Origin: Lepus europaeus | Taxonomy: Eukaryota > Chordata > Mammalia > Lagomorpha > Leporidae | Assembly (NCBI RefSeq): GCF_033115175.1 | Contig: NC_084836.1 | Span: 78,954,253-79,018,252 of the forward strand | DNA: 64,000 bases | Direction: 5' to 3' | Part shown: one piece after another, positions 31,471-42,834 of the stretch | Numbering within the stretch: position 1 is the stretch's first letter | Layout: every line of letters starts with the position of its first letter | The notes under the pieces: generated by a model | Told to the model about the DNA's origin: nothing | The model's database searches: none | Seen by the model: the letters and a program-made list of their open reading frames with translations, nothing else | Translations under genes and position numbers: made by a program

Positions 31471-32348
31471 AAGTGCCTTTGTGGAGCATAGTTCACATTT
31501 GCCTTCCAAGTTCAGGTCAGACAAGCTGGTGAATTTCTAGAGAAATCACATAAGAAGGATTCAAAGAAATTCATTAAGACAAATGTACTTTCTGGAAGTG
31601 GATGGGTGATTCAATCATCCGACCAAGGGCCATAAACTCTTGTTGGCTGTATCCCCCCACAGAAAGAGCTGCTGGCTTTCTGAAGGAAACGGTCAGGAAT
31701 TTATCATACAAGACTTATCCTATGGGTGAGAAAGAAACCATGAAAACTCAGCTCCTCCTCATCCCCAGGGGATTGAAATGGCTATTTTGCAAGATATTGA
31801 GAGGAGAAAAAAAATAACCGAACCATATAAATACAGGCAAATACTGGGAGGATCCTTTAGGGTGGTCCTCAGTCAAGCAAGATGCCCAAGATTGTTTGCT
31901 ACCCACAACCACCAGGCTCTGGGGCAGGGTGGGACAGGGTGAGACCTGAGGCCAGGGACCGTGGGAAGCAGAGGGGTCCCCATGCAGAGGCTAAGGTGAT
32001 TTGTGCCTGGAGGCATCCCACATAGGCTGTCACCACTCCCCCACTGGGTCTGATTAGTTGGGGATACAGCAGAGGGATCTGTCTAGAGAGAGACTGGGCT
32101 TCCCTCAGAGGCCCTGGAGGCTGGAGAAAGCATTGAGATTCAGCCAGTGAGGGCAGTTAACAGTTTAAGCAAGGAGATGGCTGTTGGAACCTTTCACCAG
32201 AAACAGGAGATAAAATTTGAATTTCCACTTAGTCGCAGCTATTTTCATTTAATTAGTATTAAGTTATTTGAGTTTTAATGCAGCATATGAATAATAGCAA
32301 TTCTATGTAAATTTACATAATTTGTATCCAAATTGACGTAGGAGGGAG
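31471..32348. other. SINE-free unique sequence
   Basis: No gene or named repeat. 32230-32330 is AT-rich with TTTCATTTAATTAGTATTAAG and CTATGTAAATTTACATAATT (GTAAATTTAC is palindromic). Confidence 0.35.
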
Positions 32349-32550
32349 GTACTCCAAAATGTTGGTGGAGAGCTGGAATTAAACGATAAGCGTATTTGGA
32401 TGCATAAAATGTTGACACCCATGGTTTTTTCAAAGCATGCATTTTCCATGGGCATTTTAAAGACCTCCTCATGTATATGATTCCGGAATGTGGTTGCAGC
32501 CAAATAAGTTTATCTTTTAATTCCCTTTGCCGTGGACTTTTGGAAGTGCC
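32349..32550 (+). mobile_element. Palindromic dispersed repeat, copy 4 (best preserved)
   Basis: Left end GGTACTCCAAAATG, GCTGGAATTAAACGATAAG, middle CATGCATTTTCCATGGGC, right part CCAAATAAGTTTATCTTTTA then ATTCCCTTTGCC, and end TTTTGGAAGTGCC. The two ends are inverted matches of each other, as in a terminal-inverted-repeat transposon. No coding capacity. Confidence 0.7.
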
Positions 32551-33229
32551 TTGCATGAATGTCCATTGTGGGAGAGGAGTAGATTGATACTGCATTAGGA
32601 TGTGAGTAGTGTGCACTTGCCCTGGTTCATGCACAGTGCAACTCCAAACTCCTCCCACTGAACCAGCTGGAGAGCACTTGGAACTTCGGAAGGGGATGCT
32701 CATTTGCATGCTAATTTGATTTTACTGCTTTCAAACAGGTTGCCCCAAGGGCTGGTGTGGCCAGAGCAATGCCTGAGTTCTCCAAGTGGAGGTCACCAAG
32801 TGAGTAGAGTCACCTTGCTCGCATGTGATGTGCCAGCTGCCAAGTTAGGCTGCAAACACCGCCCACAGGGAGCCCTCCTAGGCAGTCAGAACCTTTCTTC
32901 CTCTCACTCTGCAGTGGTCACAATCACTCCCTGAGGGTGCTCCCAGCTCACCCTTTTCTTAGGTGTCCCCATGTTTGCAGGGGACGCCCCTCGGGGCAGA
33001 TATGACAGTGTCCCAGGAGAGTCAGCCCGGGGCCCCAGATACCTTCTCCTTAATGCTCGGGACAACCTCAGGCCTGGTGCTATGCTTAAGAGCCAGGACA
33101 TGGGCTTTGCTCCACTGGTAGTGGGTTTGCGTAGATGCCTCCCACTTCCAGCTCTCCCTATATGATGCAACATGGCCTCTGGCATTGGTCCATCTGGTGC
33201 TCTCAGCAGCCTCCTCTGGCCTGCCTTTG
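32551..33229. other. SINE-free unique sequence
   Basis: No gene recognised. Includes CATTTGCATGCTAATTTG near 32700 (octamer-like ATTTGCAT at 32702-32709) and a GC-richer part with CpGs around 32990-33060. Confidence 0.35.
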
Positions 33230-33293
33230 GTCCTCCCTCCCTCCCCCTTTTTTTCCCTCCCTCCCTCCCTTCTTTCCTTCTCTTTCCTCTTTC
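33230..33293. repeat. Polypyrimidine (CCCT)n tract
   Basis: About 60 bp of C/T only, with repeated CCCTCCCT units and a T7 run. It fills the place of the GA tract of the reverse older SINE that follows. Confidence 0.9.
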
Positions 33294-33594
33294 ATTTGAA
33301 AGGCAAAGATACAGACACAGATAGACAGAGATCCTCCACTCACTGGTTTACTTTCTAAACACCCACAACAGCTGGAGCTGGGCCAGGCTGCAGCCAGGAG
33401 CTGGGAACTCCACCCAGGTCCCCCATGTGGACGACAAGGACCCAATCACTTGAGCCATCATCTTACTCCATCTCGGGGTGCATGTGAGCAGGAAGTTGAA
33501 CTTGAAAGTGGAGCCAGCACTGAAAGCCCAGCACTCTGATGTAGGCTGCACGCATCCCGAGTGGCATCTTAACCACTGTGATAAACTCCTGCCC
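33291..33594 (-). mobile_element. Older CSINE relative
   Basis: Reverse copy: CATTTGAAAGGCAAAGATAC, GCTGGGAACTCCACCCAGGTC, CAATCACTTGAGCCATCATC, and the older head end GCATCTTAACCACTGTGATA. Confidence 0.8.
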
Positions 33595-33752
33595 TGATGA
33601 TGTTGTATAAAGTTGCTGTGAACACTGAACCCTTGTTGTCAGGGAAGTACAGGGTTAGGTTCCTGCCAGTCTCTGGTCTTCTCATTGCATCCATTGACCA
33701 ACATGTAGCATTGTTCTATGAGTTTTTATGCTTGGTTAAATAACAAGACGTG

Positions 33753-34075
33753 GGGGCCGGTGCTGTGGTATAGCGGGTAAAGCTGCCACCTGCAGCGCCG
33801 GCATCCCATATGGGTGCCAGTTCGAGTCCTGGCTGTTCCTCTTCCAATCCAGCTCTCTGCTATGGTCTGGGACAGTAGTAGAAAATGGCCCAGGTCCTTG
33901 GGTCCCTGCACACACGTGGGAGACCTGGAAAAAGCTCCTGGCTCTGGATCGGCACAGCTCCAGCCGTTGTGGCCCTCTGGGGAGTGAACCAGTGGATGGC
34001 AGACCTCTCTCTCTATCTTTCCCTCTCACTGTCTGTAAATCTACCTCTCAAATAAATAAAAATAAAATCTTAAAA
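33753..34075 (+). mobile_element. CSINE, full length
   Basis: Sense copy from GGGGGCCGGTGCTGTGGTAT, with an intact-looking B-box AGTTCGAGTCC, to TCAAATAAATAAAAATAAAATC. It is followed directly by an (AG)n tract at 34074-34098 that probably belongs to the older SINE at 34100, suggesting insertion into that tract. Confidence 0.93.
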
Positions 34076-34099
34076 GAGAGAGAGAGAGAGAGAGAGAGG

Positions 34100-34262
34100 T
34101 CCACACGGGCAGCAGGGGTCCAGCTACTGAGCCAACACCTGCTGCCTCCTAGCACGTGCATCAGCAGGAATCTGGAATCAGGAGCAGAGGGGGGACTTGA
34201 ACCCAGGCCCTCTGATACTAGAAGCGAATGTCTCAAGCCTCTTAACCATGGTGCTAAACGGT
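34100..34262 (-). mobile_element. Older CSINE relative, head half
   Basis: Reverse fragment: CACGTGCATCAGCAGGAATC, TGGAATCAGGAGCAGAGG, ACTTGAACCCAGGCCC and the older head end CCTCTTAACCATGGTGCTAA. Its tail side is interrupted by the SINE at 33753. Confidence 0.75.
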
Positions 34263-35135
34263 CACCCCAGAGGTGTCCCTTTGACTCCCATGGGCTCCCT
34301 TGGGAGACCCCATCCTTCTTCCCTGTAGCACACGTTCCCCTGCTCATTTTCTACCCCCTTGGGGTTTATTTCAGTGCAGTGGGAGATGTGGTGCACGGGT
34401 GCTGTCCAGATGCCATGTGTGGCACCATTGGATCTCCATCCCAACGCAACCCTGCCTCCTGGCATCCCGACCAAACCGAGCAGTTACTAGGGTCTGAACC
34501 CAGACAGGCTGCCTTCTGCAGTCTTTCTAGAAACGAGATTGGTTTTTGCTTCCTTTTATTAATAAATGCGGCTGCTTCATTACAGAGGGAAGAACCGGGC
34601 TCCCGGGTGAGGGTTTGGAATATTTATTATTTGAGAAATACAAATGCTTCTGCTCACCCATCTCTTCCTGCTTGCCTGTGCAGCCGCTAAGCCAGCCCTG
34701 TCTGCCTTTGTTTGGTATTCAAAGCACAAGAATGGTGGCCATGAATATCAGCTAAGAAAGAGCAAAAGGATTTTAGGTGGAATATCTTAACCCCAGGAGT
34801 GTGGCCTACGCCAGGGTGGTCACACTGTTTGTTTAGTAGTTTGGGCTGGGGATTGAAAACCAGGGACTAAAATGCTATAACAGCCTGGATTTGAGGGATT
34901 GAAAATATTTCACGGCCAGTATAACCACCAGGAAACTGCTATTTTCCTCGAATATCTTCTCACCCATTTGGTCAAGTGGGGTTAGGAAGCAGGATATAGC
35001 GGAGAGACCACTTTTGTGCAGAAAATCAGGGGACTTGCAGCAGCCCGGTTAACACCTTGCACCCCACTCCTGCTGGGGGAGGGACTGCTTCTTTATGGTG
35101 GCCCCTTTCTCTCTCAGTTTTATTTATTCACCAAC
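34263..35135. other. SINE-free unique sequence
   Basis: No gene recognised. A 232-codon plus-strand frame (33992-34690) starts in SINE sequence and ends here; its product looks like translated repeat and non-coding DNA. Confidence 0.4.
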
Positions 35136-35356
35136 ATAGAGAGGTAGAGATAGAGAAATACATGCATAGATAAAGTAGATAGTAATAATAACTGATAAAT
35201 AGAAAGACACATAGATAAATGATGGATAGGCATGTAGATCAATGAAGATGATAGATAAATAAATAGGCAGCGAAATGATAGATTGAAAGATAATTGATAG
35301 GTAGATAAATTGCAATGGTAGATGATAAGCAGAAAGATGACAGATAAAATAGACAT
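35136..35356. repeat. Degenerate (GATA)n minisatellite-like tract
   Basis: About 220 bp of interspersed ATAGATAA, GATAGATAAATAAATAGG and TAGATAGTAATAATAAC units with substitutions, an old decayed tetranucleotide repeat. Confidence 0.88.
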
Positions 35357-35451
35357 TTTAGGTAATTTTTTTATAAAAGCTTATTTAAAATGAGAAGATG
35401 CTCCAGTGACTCTATAAAGCTCAGAATGGGCAAAGAACAACTCATTCTTTT

Positions 35452-35774
35452 TTAAATGTTCTGTATTTATTTATGTAGAGGCAGAGAGAAATAATTAGAG
35501 ACAGAAGGAGATACTGATTCACCTCCCAAATGCCTGCAACAGCTGTGACGAGGCCAGTTCAAGGGCGAAGCTGGGAACTCAGACTGGGTCTCCCATGTGC
35601 ACAGGCTGGAACCCAGCGGCTTGAACCATCATCTGCTGTCTCCCCCTGCCCTCCCACCCCGCCCAGCTCTGTATTAACAGGAAGCTGGAGTGAGGAGCCG
35701 GAGCCAGGAGTCAAATGCACACACTCTGATAGGAGATGCTGATGTCTTAACTGCTAGGCTAAACACTCATGCCT
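35452..35774 (-). mobile_element. Older CSINE relative
   Basis: Reverse copy: TTTAAATGTTCTGTATTTATT, CCCAAATGCCTGCAACAGC, AGCGGCTTGAACCATCATC with a C-rich insert CCCCCTGCCCTCCCACCCC, and the older head end GTCTTAACTGCTAGGCTAAA. Confidence 0.8.
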
Positions 35775-35897
35775 CTCCGTGAAGATATTTAACAAATTTT
35801 ATCTCACTCTTACATGGGAAAACAGAACTCAGAAACGTGCATGTAGTAACATGACTACTGGTACTGACACCTAGAGATAATTTTTATTGTTTCATTT

Positions 35898-36218
35898 TGT
35901 TATTTTATTTGCAAGGCAGATTGACAGAGAAAGAGGGAGACACACAGAGAGGAAGAGATCGTCCATCTGCTGTTCTAGTCCCCAAATGGCTACACGGCTT
36001 GGGCTGGGCCAGACCAAAGCCAGGGGCCTGGAGTTCCACTGGGTCTCCCATGTTGGGGGCAGGGGCCCAAGCACTAGGGCCATCTTTCACTGCTCTCCCA
36101 AGTGCATTGGCAGAAAACCAGATGGAAAGTGGCACAGCTGGGACTTGAACCAGAGCTCCAACACAGAATGCTAGCATCACAAGTGGTGGCTTAACCTGCT
36201 GCACCACAATGCTGGCCT
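35898..36218 (-). mobile_element. CSINE
   Basis: Reverse copy: TTGTTATTTTATTTGCAAGG, core CAAGCACTAGGGCCATCTTTC, head end CACCACAATGCTGGCC. Confidence 0.92.
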
Positions 36219-36944
36219 CTGTGAGTGATTTTTAAAACATAGTAAGCTGATGAGCAAATTAGTAAGAACCCATGTTGAGGGATTGGGTACATTGAAGTTT
36301 GGGACACCAGCCAAGTGGCAGGGCAGGCGACACAAACTCCTCTCAAGCCAGCATCTGCCTGGAAAAATCCTCCTGGACTTGCAACCAGCCTCTGTGACCA
36401 AAAATAGACAAAGGTGGCAGGCAGGGCTCACAGGAAAAGGGGCCAGCAGGGCTCGCGCCACACCAGATCCAACCGAGGTGGAAGCAATGGTCCTGTCTGT
36501 TTGCTGGCCCATGTGCACTGCGTCCAGCCCACCACAGACAGGGAGGGAGGCGGGGGGAACAGCGTGGCCTCATTGATCTCCATTCACCCAGGATCAGTTT
36601 CATGCTGGGAGAACAAAGTCCCCCTGAGCCCGGGGTCCCAGCTGCGTGGTTCTGCTGTGTAAACACAGCGCAGAGAGCTGGCACAGCCACGTGTTCAGAT
36701 CTTCGTGTGCTCCATTGTCAGATCTGGGATGTGGTCACCCACTCTGGTTCCAACTGCTCCGTACAGCTCTCCTCTCTCCCTCCACCTCCCCTGTTGGTTT
36801 CTAAACAATCTCTCATAGGATACAGCTTTGGCTGTTTTACCCGGGTTTTTTTTGTTTGTTTGTTTGTTTTTTGCTTCAAAACCCAGGATTCCCACAGTAT
36901 CCCCTTCTTTTTATTTATTTATTTTTTTTACTTATTTGTTTTTT
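36219..36944. other. SINE-free unique sequence
   Basis: No gene recognised. A (GTTT)n stretch lies at about 36848-36872 and T-rich DNA runs into the SINE at 36945. Overlapping frames of about 110 codons at 36250-36690 have no known content. Confidence 0.4.
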
Positions 36945-37272
36945 ATTCTAAAGATTTATTTATTTAATTGAGAGGTAGAGTTAGAGACAGAGAGAAGGAG
37001 AGACAGAGAGAGAGAGGTCTTCCAACCACTGGTTCACTCCCTGGCTGCAATGGCCGGACTTGGGCCGGCCATAGCCAGGAGTCAGGAGCTCCATCTGGGT
37101 CTCCTATATGGGTGCAGGGGCCCAAGGACTTGGGCCATTTTCCACTGCTTTCCCAGGTGGATTAGCAGGGAGCTGAATCGAAAGTGAAAAAGCTGGAGCA
37201 CAAATCCATGCCCGTATGAGATGCTGGTGTCGCAGACAGAGGCTTAACCCACTGTATCACAATGCTGCTGTC
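36945..37272 (-). mobile_element. CSINE, full length
   Basis: Reverse copy: TTCTAAAGATTTATTTATTT, GAGAGACAGAGAGAGAGAGG, core CAAGGACTTGGGCCATTTTC, head end ATCACAATGCTGCTGTCC. Confidence 0.92.
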
Positions 37273-37280
37273 CCCCTGTT

Positions 37281-37622
37281 TATAGATTTATCTATCTATT
37301 TATTTATGCATTTATTTATTTATTTGAAAGCCAGAATGAGAGAGAGAGAGAGAGAGAGATCTTCCATGTCTGGTTCACTCCCCAAATGGTTGCAACAACC
37401 AGGACTGGGTCAGGCAGAAGCCAGCCAGGAGCCAAGAACTCTAGCTGGATCTCCTCTCCCACCAGTGACAGGAGCCCAAGTACTTGGGCCATCACTCCTC
37501 TGCTGCTTCCCAGATCTATTAGCAGGGAGTTGGATTGGAAGTGGAGCAGCCAGGACTTGAACCAGCACCCACACGGGACGCCAGCGTTGCAGGTGGCCGC
37601 TTAACCTGCTGTCCTGGGCCCC
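37281..37622 (-). mobile_element. CSINE, full length
   Basis: Reverse copy starting in a (TATT)n/(ATCT)n tail (TATCTATCTATTTATTTATG), core CAAGTACTTGGGCCATCACTC, head end TGTCCTGGGCCCCC. Only 8 bp from the preceding copy, so the two are back-to-back in the same orientation. Confidence 0.92.
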
Positions 37623-39132
37623 CAACCTCTTCCTTGGACAACACTCACTTAAATCCAGATGAGGGGGTGGGAGGAACCGTCTGTCTTCCCTCTCGCCTTG
37701 CAGAACCAACCTGGTTCTTGACTCTTGCCGCTTGGGAGGCCCTGGGTACCAGAAATGTGAACTGTAGGTTCATTCGCCGGCTTTCAGGTGCTCAGTGACG
37801 CTGGCTGGGCAGCATCCGTTGCCGCCCGAACTGCAGGGATGCAGGGGATCAGCAAACCCTAACCTCTTCCCCCCACCCCTCTGCCTGCTGCAATTCAATT
37901 AGTCATGGTCAGAGGGAGGCATTATTATTCATACATCGCCGATTGTTCCCTAAGTAAATAGAGCTGGGATGAGCTCTCTGATCCTCGCAGTGCCTTTAGC
38001 TGGGACACAAAAGAAAGAAAACTCGGGAGACACTCCGCTGGGACATCTGGTCTGAATTCTGATCTCCCTTTGCAAGTTACTCCATCAGATCTTGTGGATT
38101 TCTTTCTTTCTTCTCTCGCTTTTCTTCCCACAACCATTACAGATCCATGTCCTGTGTGTGCATACACAAACTCAGCCGGGATGCTTCTATTTTATTATTT
38201 TATTTTATTTACTGCCAATAATATCAGCAAGCCCTTTCCACTGAGTTCCCCCATCGCAGATCACGAGGGCTAACGCCCCCACAAAAATGAGAAAGCAGAT
38301 TCTAGAGATGGTGTGGACTATCCTCATCCCAGCAGAAAAAAAAAGGGTGACATTAGAATTTTGTAAAGAGCTAACCAAATTAGCCATGGCCTGGCCGTCC
38401 CCCTCCGCCCCCCCAATCTGTTTATCAGTTTTGCCGGGTGTGGGTGAACCCAAGATAAATGCCAGTTTTCCTTGGATAAATTTTACAGCCACGGCTGGAA
38501 CTGCCAAAGCACACAGGAGGAGTAGAAGCAGAGCTGTGTTCTCATTTACAGAAAAGTCAATTTTGCAAGATGGACAGGGCAAGGGCCTGAACCGCCTCCC
38601 CCCGCCCCCCAGGGCACCGCCATCCCCACCCCCCTCCTCCCACTGGCTCCCTCCCAGCTTCCTCCCCACTCCAGTTCTGCGTTTATAGTGTGGCTGTTTT
38701 CTTGGGTAGGGCACTGAGCCAATAGAGCGGGTGCTCCCGGGACGAGGCCGGCTGGAGCCTGCCAAAAGCAGGAGGCGAGAACCGGGGCCCCGCCTGCTCA
38801 CTTTGCTGTGGGAGTGGCCGTGTCCTGGCTCAGACTACCTGCTGATGAACTTGGGGACTCCCAAGCAACCCAGGGGCTCTCTTTTGCCACTTTTGAGGCA
38901 TCCCGATCTGCTGACGGCCATCCTTTCTGCTACTTGTCTCAAGGCCAGGTCTTCAGAAACAGAATCCGGGCAACCTGATTGCTCTGGAGGAGGGGCTCAG
39001 AACTCCAGGCCAGTGCAAAGGGACCTGGATGGGACTGTGAATCACCCAGGCCTGACCCCAGAGCTATTGAATCAGAATATGATTCAACAGCAACAACTCC
39101 TCTGTGATGTATCATCGCCCACACCCTCTTTG
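37623..39132. other. SINE-free block with conserved-element appearance
   Basis: About 1.5 kb without mobile elements. 37880-38000 (CAATTCAATTAGTCATGG, CATCGCCGATTGTTCCC) and 38290-38560 (GAGCTAACCAAATTAGCCATG, CCAGTTTTCCTTGGATAAAT) look motif-dense. 38590-38820 is C-rich with about a dozen CpGs. A minus-strand frame of 198 codons (38205-38801) has two hydrophobic stretches but no recognised domain. Nothing proves it is coding. Confidence 0.35.
38650..38725 (-). promoter_or_regulatory. Candidate minus-strand core promoter
   Basis: On the minus strand an ATTGGCTC (NF-Y/CCAAT-type) site at 38716-38723 lies about 30 bp upstream of ACTATAAACGC (TATA box at about 38682-38687). A start site would fall near 38653-38657. 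GC-box-like CCCCCGCCCCCC at 38598-38610 lies further downstream. The sites are visible; promoter activity is inference. Confidence 0.25.
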
Positions 39133-39148
39133 AAGAGGGCTTTTGAGG

Positions 39149-39484
39149 GGGGGCCAGCGCTGTGGTACAGCGGGTAAAGGCGGCACCTGCAGTGCTGGCA
39201 TCCTGTCTGGGCATCAGTTCAAGACCCAGTTGCTCCACTTCCAGTTCAGCTCTCCGCTATGGCCTGGGAAAGCAGTAGAAGATGGCCCAAGTGCTTGGGC
39301 CCCTGCACCCATGTGGGAGATATGAAAAAGCTCCTGGCTCCTAGCTTTAGATCGGCGCAGCTCTGGCCACTGCGGCCATCTGGGAAGTGAACTAGCAGAT
39401 GGAAGACCTTTCTCTCTCTCTGCCTCTGCCTCTCTGTAACTCTGTCTTTCAAATAAAAAAAAAATAAATCATTTTTTTTTTTAA
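39149..39484 (+). mobile_element. CSINE, full length, with TSD
   Basis: Sense copy: GGGGGCCAGCGCTGTGGTAC, core AAGTGCTTGGGCCCC, (TC)n, TTTCAAATAAAAAAAAAATAA tail with T/A homopolymers. Perfect 16-bp TSD AAGAGGGCTTTTGAGG at 39133-39148 and 39485-39500, so a young insertion. Confidence 0.96.
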
Positions 39485-39500
39485 AAGAGGGCTTTTGAGG

Positions 39501-39828
39501 ATGTCATTAGCTGCACAGGCTGCACTGGCAGCTCTTGCAAGGATGGGTCAGGTCCCAAGAGCTGTCTGAGAGCCCAGTTCACACCCCTTTACATGGGGCA
39601 TCCAATGAGTGACAGGTGCGTGGGCACAAAGGCCCAGCATCTCAGCTCCACTCAGGACCAGAGCATCCCATTTCAGCTGGCCCAGGAACAAGCACTGTGG
39701 ATCCTTCCTGCATGTGTGGGCCCCCAAACCTCTCCTTAATGAACACCCTACTGGAGGGAAAACTGAGTTCATTTTCCGTTGCTAGTCTTAGGGGTGGGGA
39801 AGCTTTTTTCTGCCAAGGGCCGTGTGGA
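39501..39828. other. Unique non-coding sequence
   Basis: About 330 bp with no repeat or gene recognised. Confidence 0.35.
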
Positions 39829-40170
39829 TTTTTTTTTTTTTTAAGATTTATTTATTTATTTGAAAGTCAGAGCTACACAGAGAGAGAAGGAGGGGCAGAA
39901 AGAGAAAGAGGTCTTCCATCCACTAGTTCACTTCCCAATTGGCCGCAATGGCCAGAAGTGCACTGATCAGAAGCCAGGAGCCAGGAGCCTCCTCAGGGTC
40001 TCCCACATGGGTCCAGGGGCCCAAGGACTTGGGCCATCTTCTAGGGCTTTTCCAGGCCATAGCAGAGAGCTGGATCGGAAGAGGAACAGCCAGGACTTGA
40101 ACTGGCACCTGTATGGGATGCAGGCGCTGCAGGCAGCGGCTTTACCCACTACGCCACAGTGCCTGCCCCA
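39829..40170 (-). mobile_element. CSINE, full length
   Basis: Reverse copy: (T)n AAGATTTATTTATTTATTTG, GAGAGAGAAGGAGGGGC, core CAAGGACTTGGGCCATCTTC, head end CCACAGTGCCTGCCCC. Confidence 0.94.
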
Positions 40171-41423
40171 TGGATGTTTATCACATCATCTCTGGGCCAC
40201 TCAAAATGGTCAGCTTACAAATTAGCCTGCTGTAGACTCATTGACAATGTTGGGTCTTGCCTGCAGCAGCCTTGGTGGGGAGGGCAGACCAAATGGTTTG
40301 CAGGACTTGTCCATGGCCCACAGGTGGGACGCTCTCCACCCCAGTATAACTGGTTACCTGAGACTCAGTCATTTATAAAGAAAAGACATTTATCTCTTAC
40401 GGTTCTGGGTTCAAGTCAACAAGAGTTTCAGTTCTTTACTCATGGTACAACCAAGGGGGTGGGGGAGGGGCAGCAGAGAGTGAAACTTTTACAGCCGATG
40501 GGGTGGGCGTGGGTGCTATTCTGTCATCTAGTTCACCCCATAACTGAGAGGAGGAGATGTGTGTAGTGCAGTCCCAAATCTGATCTCTCCCCGATGGAGC
40601 TGGAACCCAGGGCTCCCTGTCACTCCCCATCTTGTGACTTCAGGACAAAGACAACGACCGAAATGGTTTCTCTGCACACAGGTAGCAGGTCGGGATACAG
40701 AACAAAAACCCGAAATGCTGGGAACAGAGGGCTTGCTGTGAGCACCTCTTCTCCTGTGGGCAAGAGTCCTGATTTCTTCTGTTTTTCACCTCCATAACCT
40801 ACAGGCTCCCCAGCCCTCTCTGCTATCATTGGAGATGGTATTAGGAGGTGGGCTGGAGAGGCGGGGCTGCCCTGGCCCTGAGGGAGGGTTCTGGGGCCAT
40901 TCACAAAAACTGGAGCGGCTCAGCTCCTCAGTGATTAACTCATGAACGTTTCAGACCCAGGGTCCCCTTCCGTCTTCTTCAGCTTCTCCCAGGTTCTGCT
41001 TTTGCATCGCTTAGCTCACCAGCATTTGTTCCTTTTGTAAGTGGAGACGTGGATTCTAGAGTTTTCCTCCTTCCCCGTGGCTGCAGGGTTGCTGTGCCCC
41101 TCATTAAGGTACAAAGTTGTGACCTCAGCGAGTTGGGGACCGCCCTGCTGCGTTAGTGAAGCAGCCTCCTTGCGTTGTGTCTCTGATCTGCTGCGGTGGG
41201 AACAGTCGGTGGTCTTCACAGAAGGAAGTCACATTTGATCTATATCATGAGAAAAGGCTTTTCTTGAATTTGGTGGGAAATTAGGCCAATTTTTTTTTTT
41301 TTTTAGAAAAAATAATTTGGGGCTGGATGTGGGAGTACTGATAAGGAAAAAATAGCTGGTGTGCAAACAATAGAGGGCTTCACTGCAACCATGGAATAAC
41401 AAGATTCAAAGATAAGTTCACTT
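40171..41423. other. Mostly unique sequence
   Basis: No SINE. Includes the probable LTR fragment at 40345-40450 and a T-run at 41290-41304. No exon recognised. Confidence 0.4.
40345..40450 (-). mobile_element. Probable MaLR (MLT/MST-type) LTR fragment
   Basis: ATAACTGGTTACCTGAGACTC then AGTCATTTATAAAGAAAAG, and CATTTATCTCTTACGGTTC, resemble the reverse of the 3' end of MaLR LTRs (the 'tttataaattacccagt' region). Only the LTR end is visible; no internal genes. Confidence 0.5.
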
Positions 41424-41661
41424 TGGTGCACTGGCCTGGTGGCCCAGTGGGTTAAACCACTGCCTGTGATGCTGGCATCCTACGTCAGAGCACTGGTTCC
41501 AGTCCTGGCTGCTCCGCTTCTGATCTACCTTCCTGCCATTGCACGTGGGAAGGCAGTGGAAAGCGATCCAAGCACTTGAGCCCTTTCTACCCATGTCAGA
41601 GACCTGGATGGAGTTCCTGGCTCCTGGCTTTGTCCTAACACAGACCTGGCGGTTGCAGCAT
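41424..41661 (+). mobile_element. CSINE, 3' end missing
   Basis: Sense copy: GCACTGGCCTGGTGGCCCAG head with GGGTTAAACCACTGCC, the body to TCCTGGCTCCTGGCTTTG and GACCTGGCGGTTGCAGCA, then an abrupt end near 41661 with no TC tract or tail. Confidence 0.85.
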
Positions 41662-41978
41662 AACCCTGATAATGATGCAAATTTGCTTTCTCCCTTTAGA
41701 ATGTCTTGTGAACCCTGTTCCAAAAGACAGCTTCTGTTTGGCTGGCTTGTCATCATTTTGCTAGTTACTTCTCCCCAAAGGGTAGACCTGTTGCTTCAGA
41801 CATAAACCTCAAAGAGGGTAATTTGTGTGGGTTACCAGGAACACAGCAGACAGACGCTATGAAGGGTGGGGGTGTGCAGAAACAGGAATGGGGAGAGAAT
41901 GAGTTGCAGAGTTGGGATATCAGCAAAAATCCAGCACCACCCCTTTTTGCTGTTTGACTGTGGCCAAGATTTTTCATT

Positions 41979-42353
41979 ATTTTTTTTAAAGATTTTATTT
42001 CATTTATTTGAGAGGTAGAGTTACAGACAAAGAGAGGGAGAGAGAGAGAGAGGGAGGGAGGGAGAGAGAGAGGGAGAGAAAGAGAGAGAGAGAGATCTTC
42101 TATCCATAGGCTCACTCCCCAAATGAATATAATTTCTGGAGCTGAGCTGATCCAAAGCCAGGAGCCAGGAGTTTCTTCCCTGTCTTCCACATGGGTACAG
42201 GGGCCCAAGTACTTGGGATGTCTTCCACTGCTTTCCCAGGCCATAACAGAGAGCTGGATCGGAAGTGAAGAAGGTGGGACTTAAACCAGCGCCCATACAG
42301 GATTCCAGCACTATAGGCAGTGGCTTTGCCCACTATGCCATAGTGCCGGCCCC
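41979..42353 (-). mobile_element. CSINE with long GA/GGA tract
   Basis: Reverse copy: TTTTTTTAAAGATTTTATTTC, a GA-rich tract of about 65 bp at 42029-42095 with (GGGA)n interruptions, core CAAGTACTTGGGATGTCTTC, head end CCATAGTGCCGGCCCC. Confidence 0.94.
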
Positions 42354-42439
42354 TCCAATTTAATATTGTATGTGAGGCAGTTAGCTTAGCAGACATGAAG
42401 TGCTCCATTAATGCATGTATGTAAGGCACCTCTCACATA

Positions 42440-42580
42440 GGTGTGCAAGCAGGCATGCATACGTAGTGGCATAAGTGCACAAGCATATGCACACACACAT
42501 ACATAAATGTCCAGCACACAGGTGTGTGTCCAGGTATGTGTGTCTCCACGTGCATGCATCCATGTGCAGGCATGTGTGGC
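42440..42580. repeat. Degenerate (CA)n/(TG)n tract
   Basis: Alternating purine-pyrimidine DNA such as GTGCACAAGCATATGCACAC and CAGGTATGTGTGTC with many interruptions. Confidence 0.8.
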
Positions 42581-42834
42581 TACCTGGGTGTCTGCAGAGG
42601 ACCTGGGCAACGGTGAGCCCAGGGATGTGAATTGCAAGAGAGTCTTAGGGATTGAGTGGAACAGAGCTTCCCCTGCATCCTAATTTATTCCAGGCTGGCC
42701 CTGTCCTCAGGAAATTCATAACATATGTCATAGACACGTTAAGACGTGTGAAAAGTAATTCACTAAAGCTACCCTGTCGGTTGCTTTAAGGTACACTGCA
42801 GAGTGACTAAAGGGTTGACACTTATTTTAAGGAG

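Noticed and set aside
33992..34690. 232-codon plus-strand open frame
   Set aside because: Starts in the TC tract and tail of a CSINE, passes an (AG)n tract and an older SINE, and ends in unique DNA with no recognisable domain.
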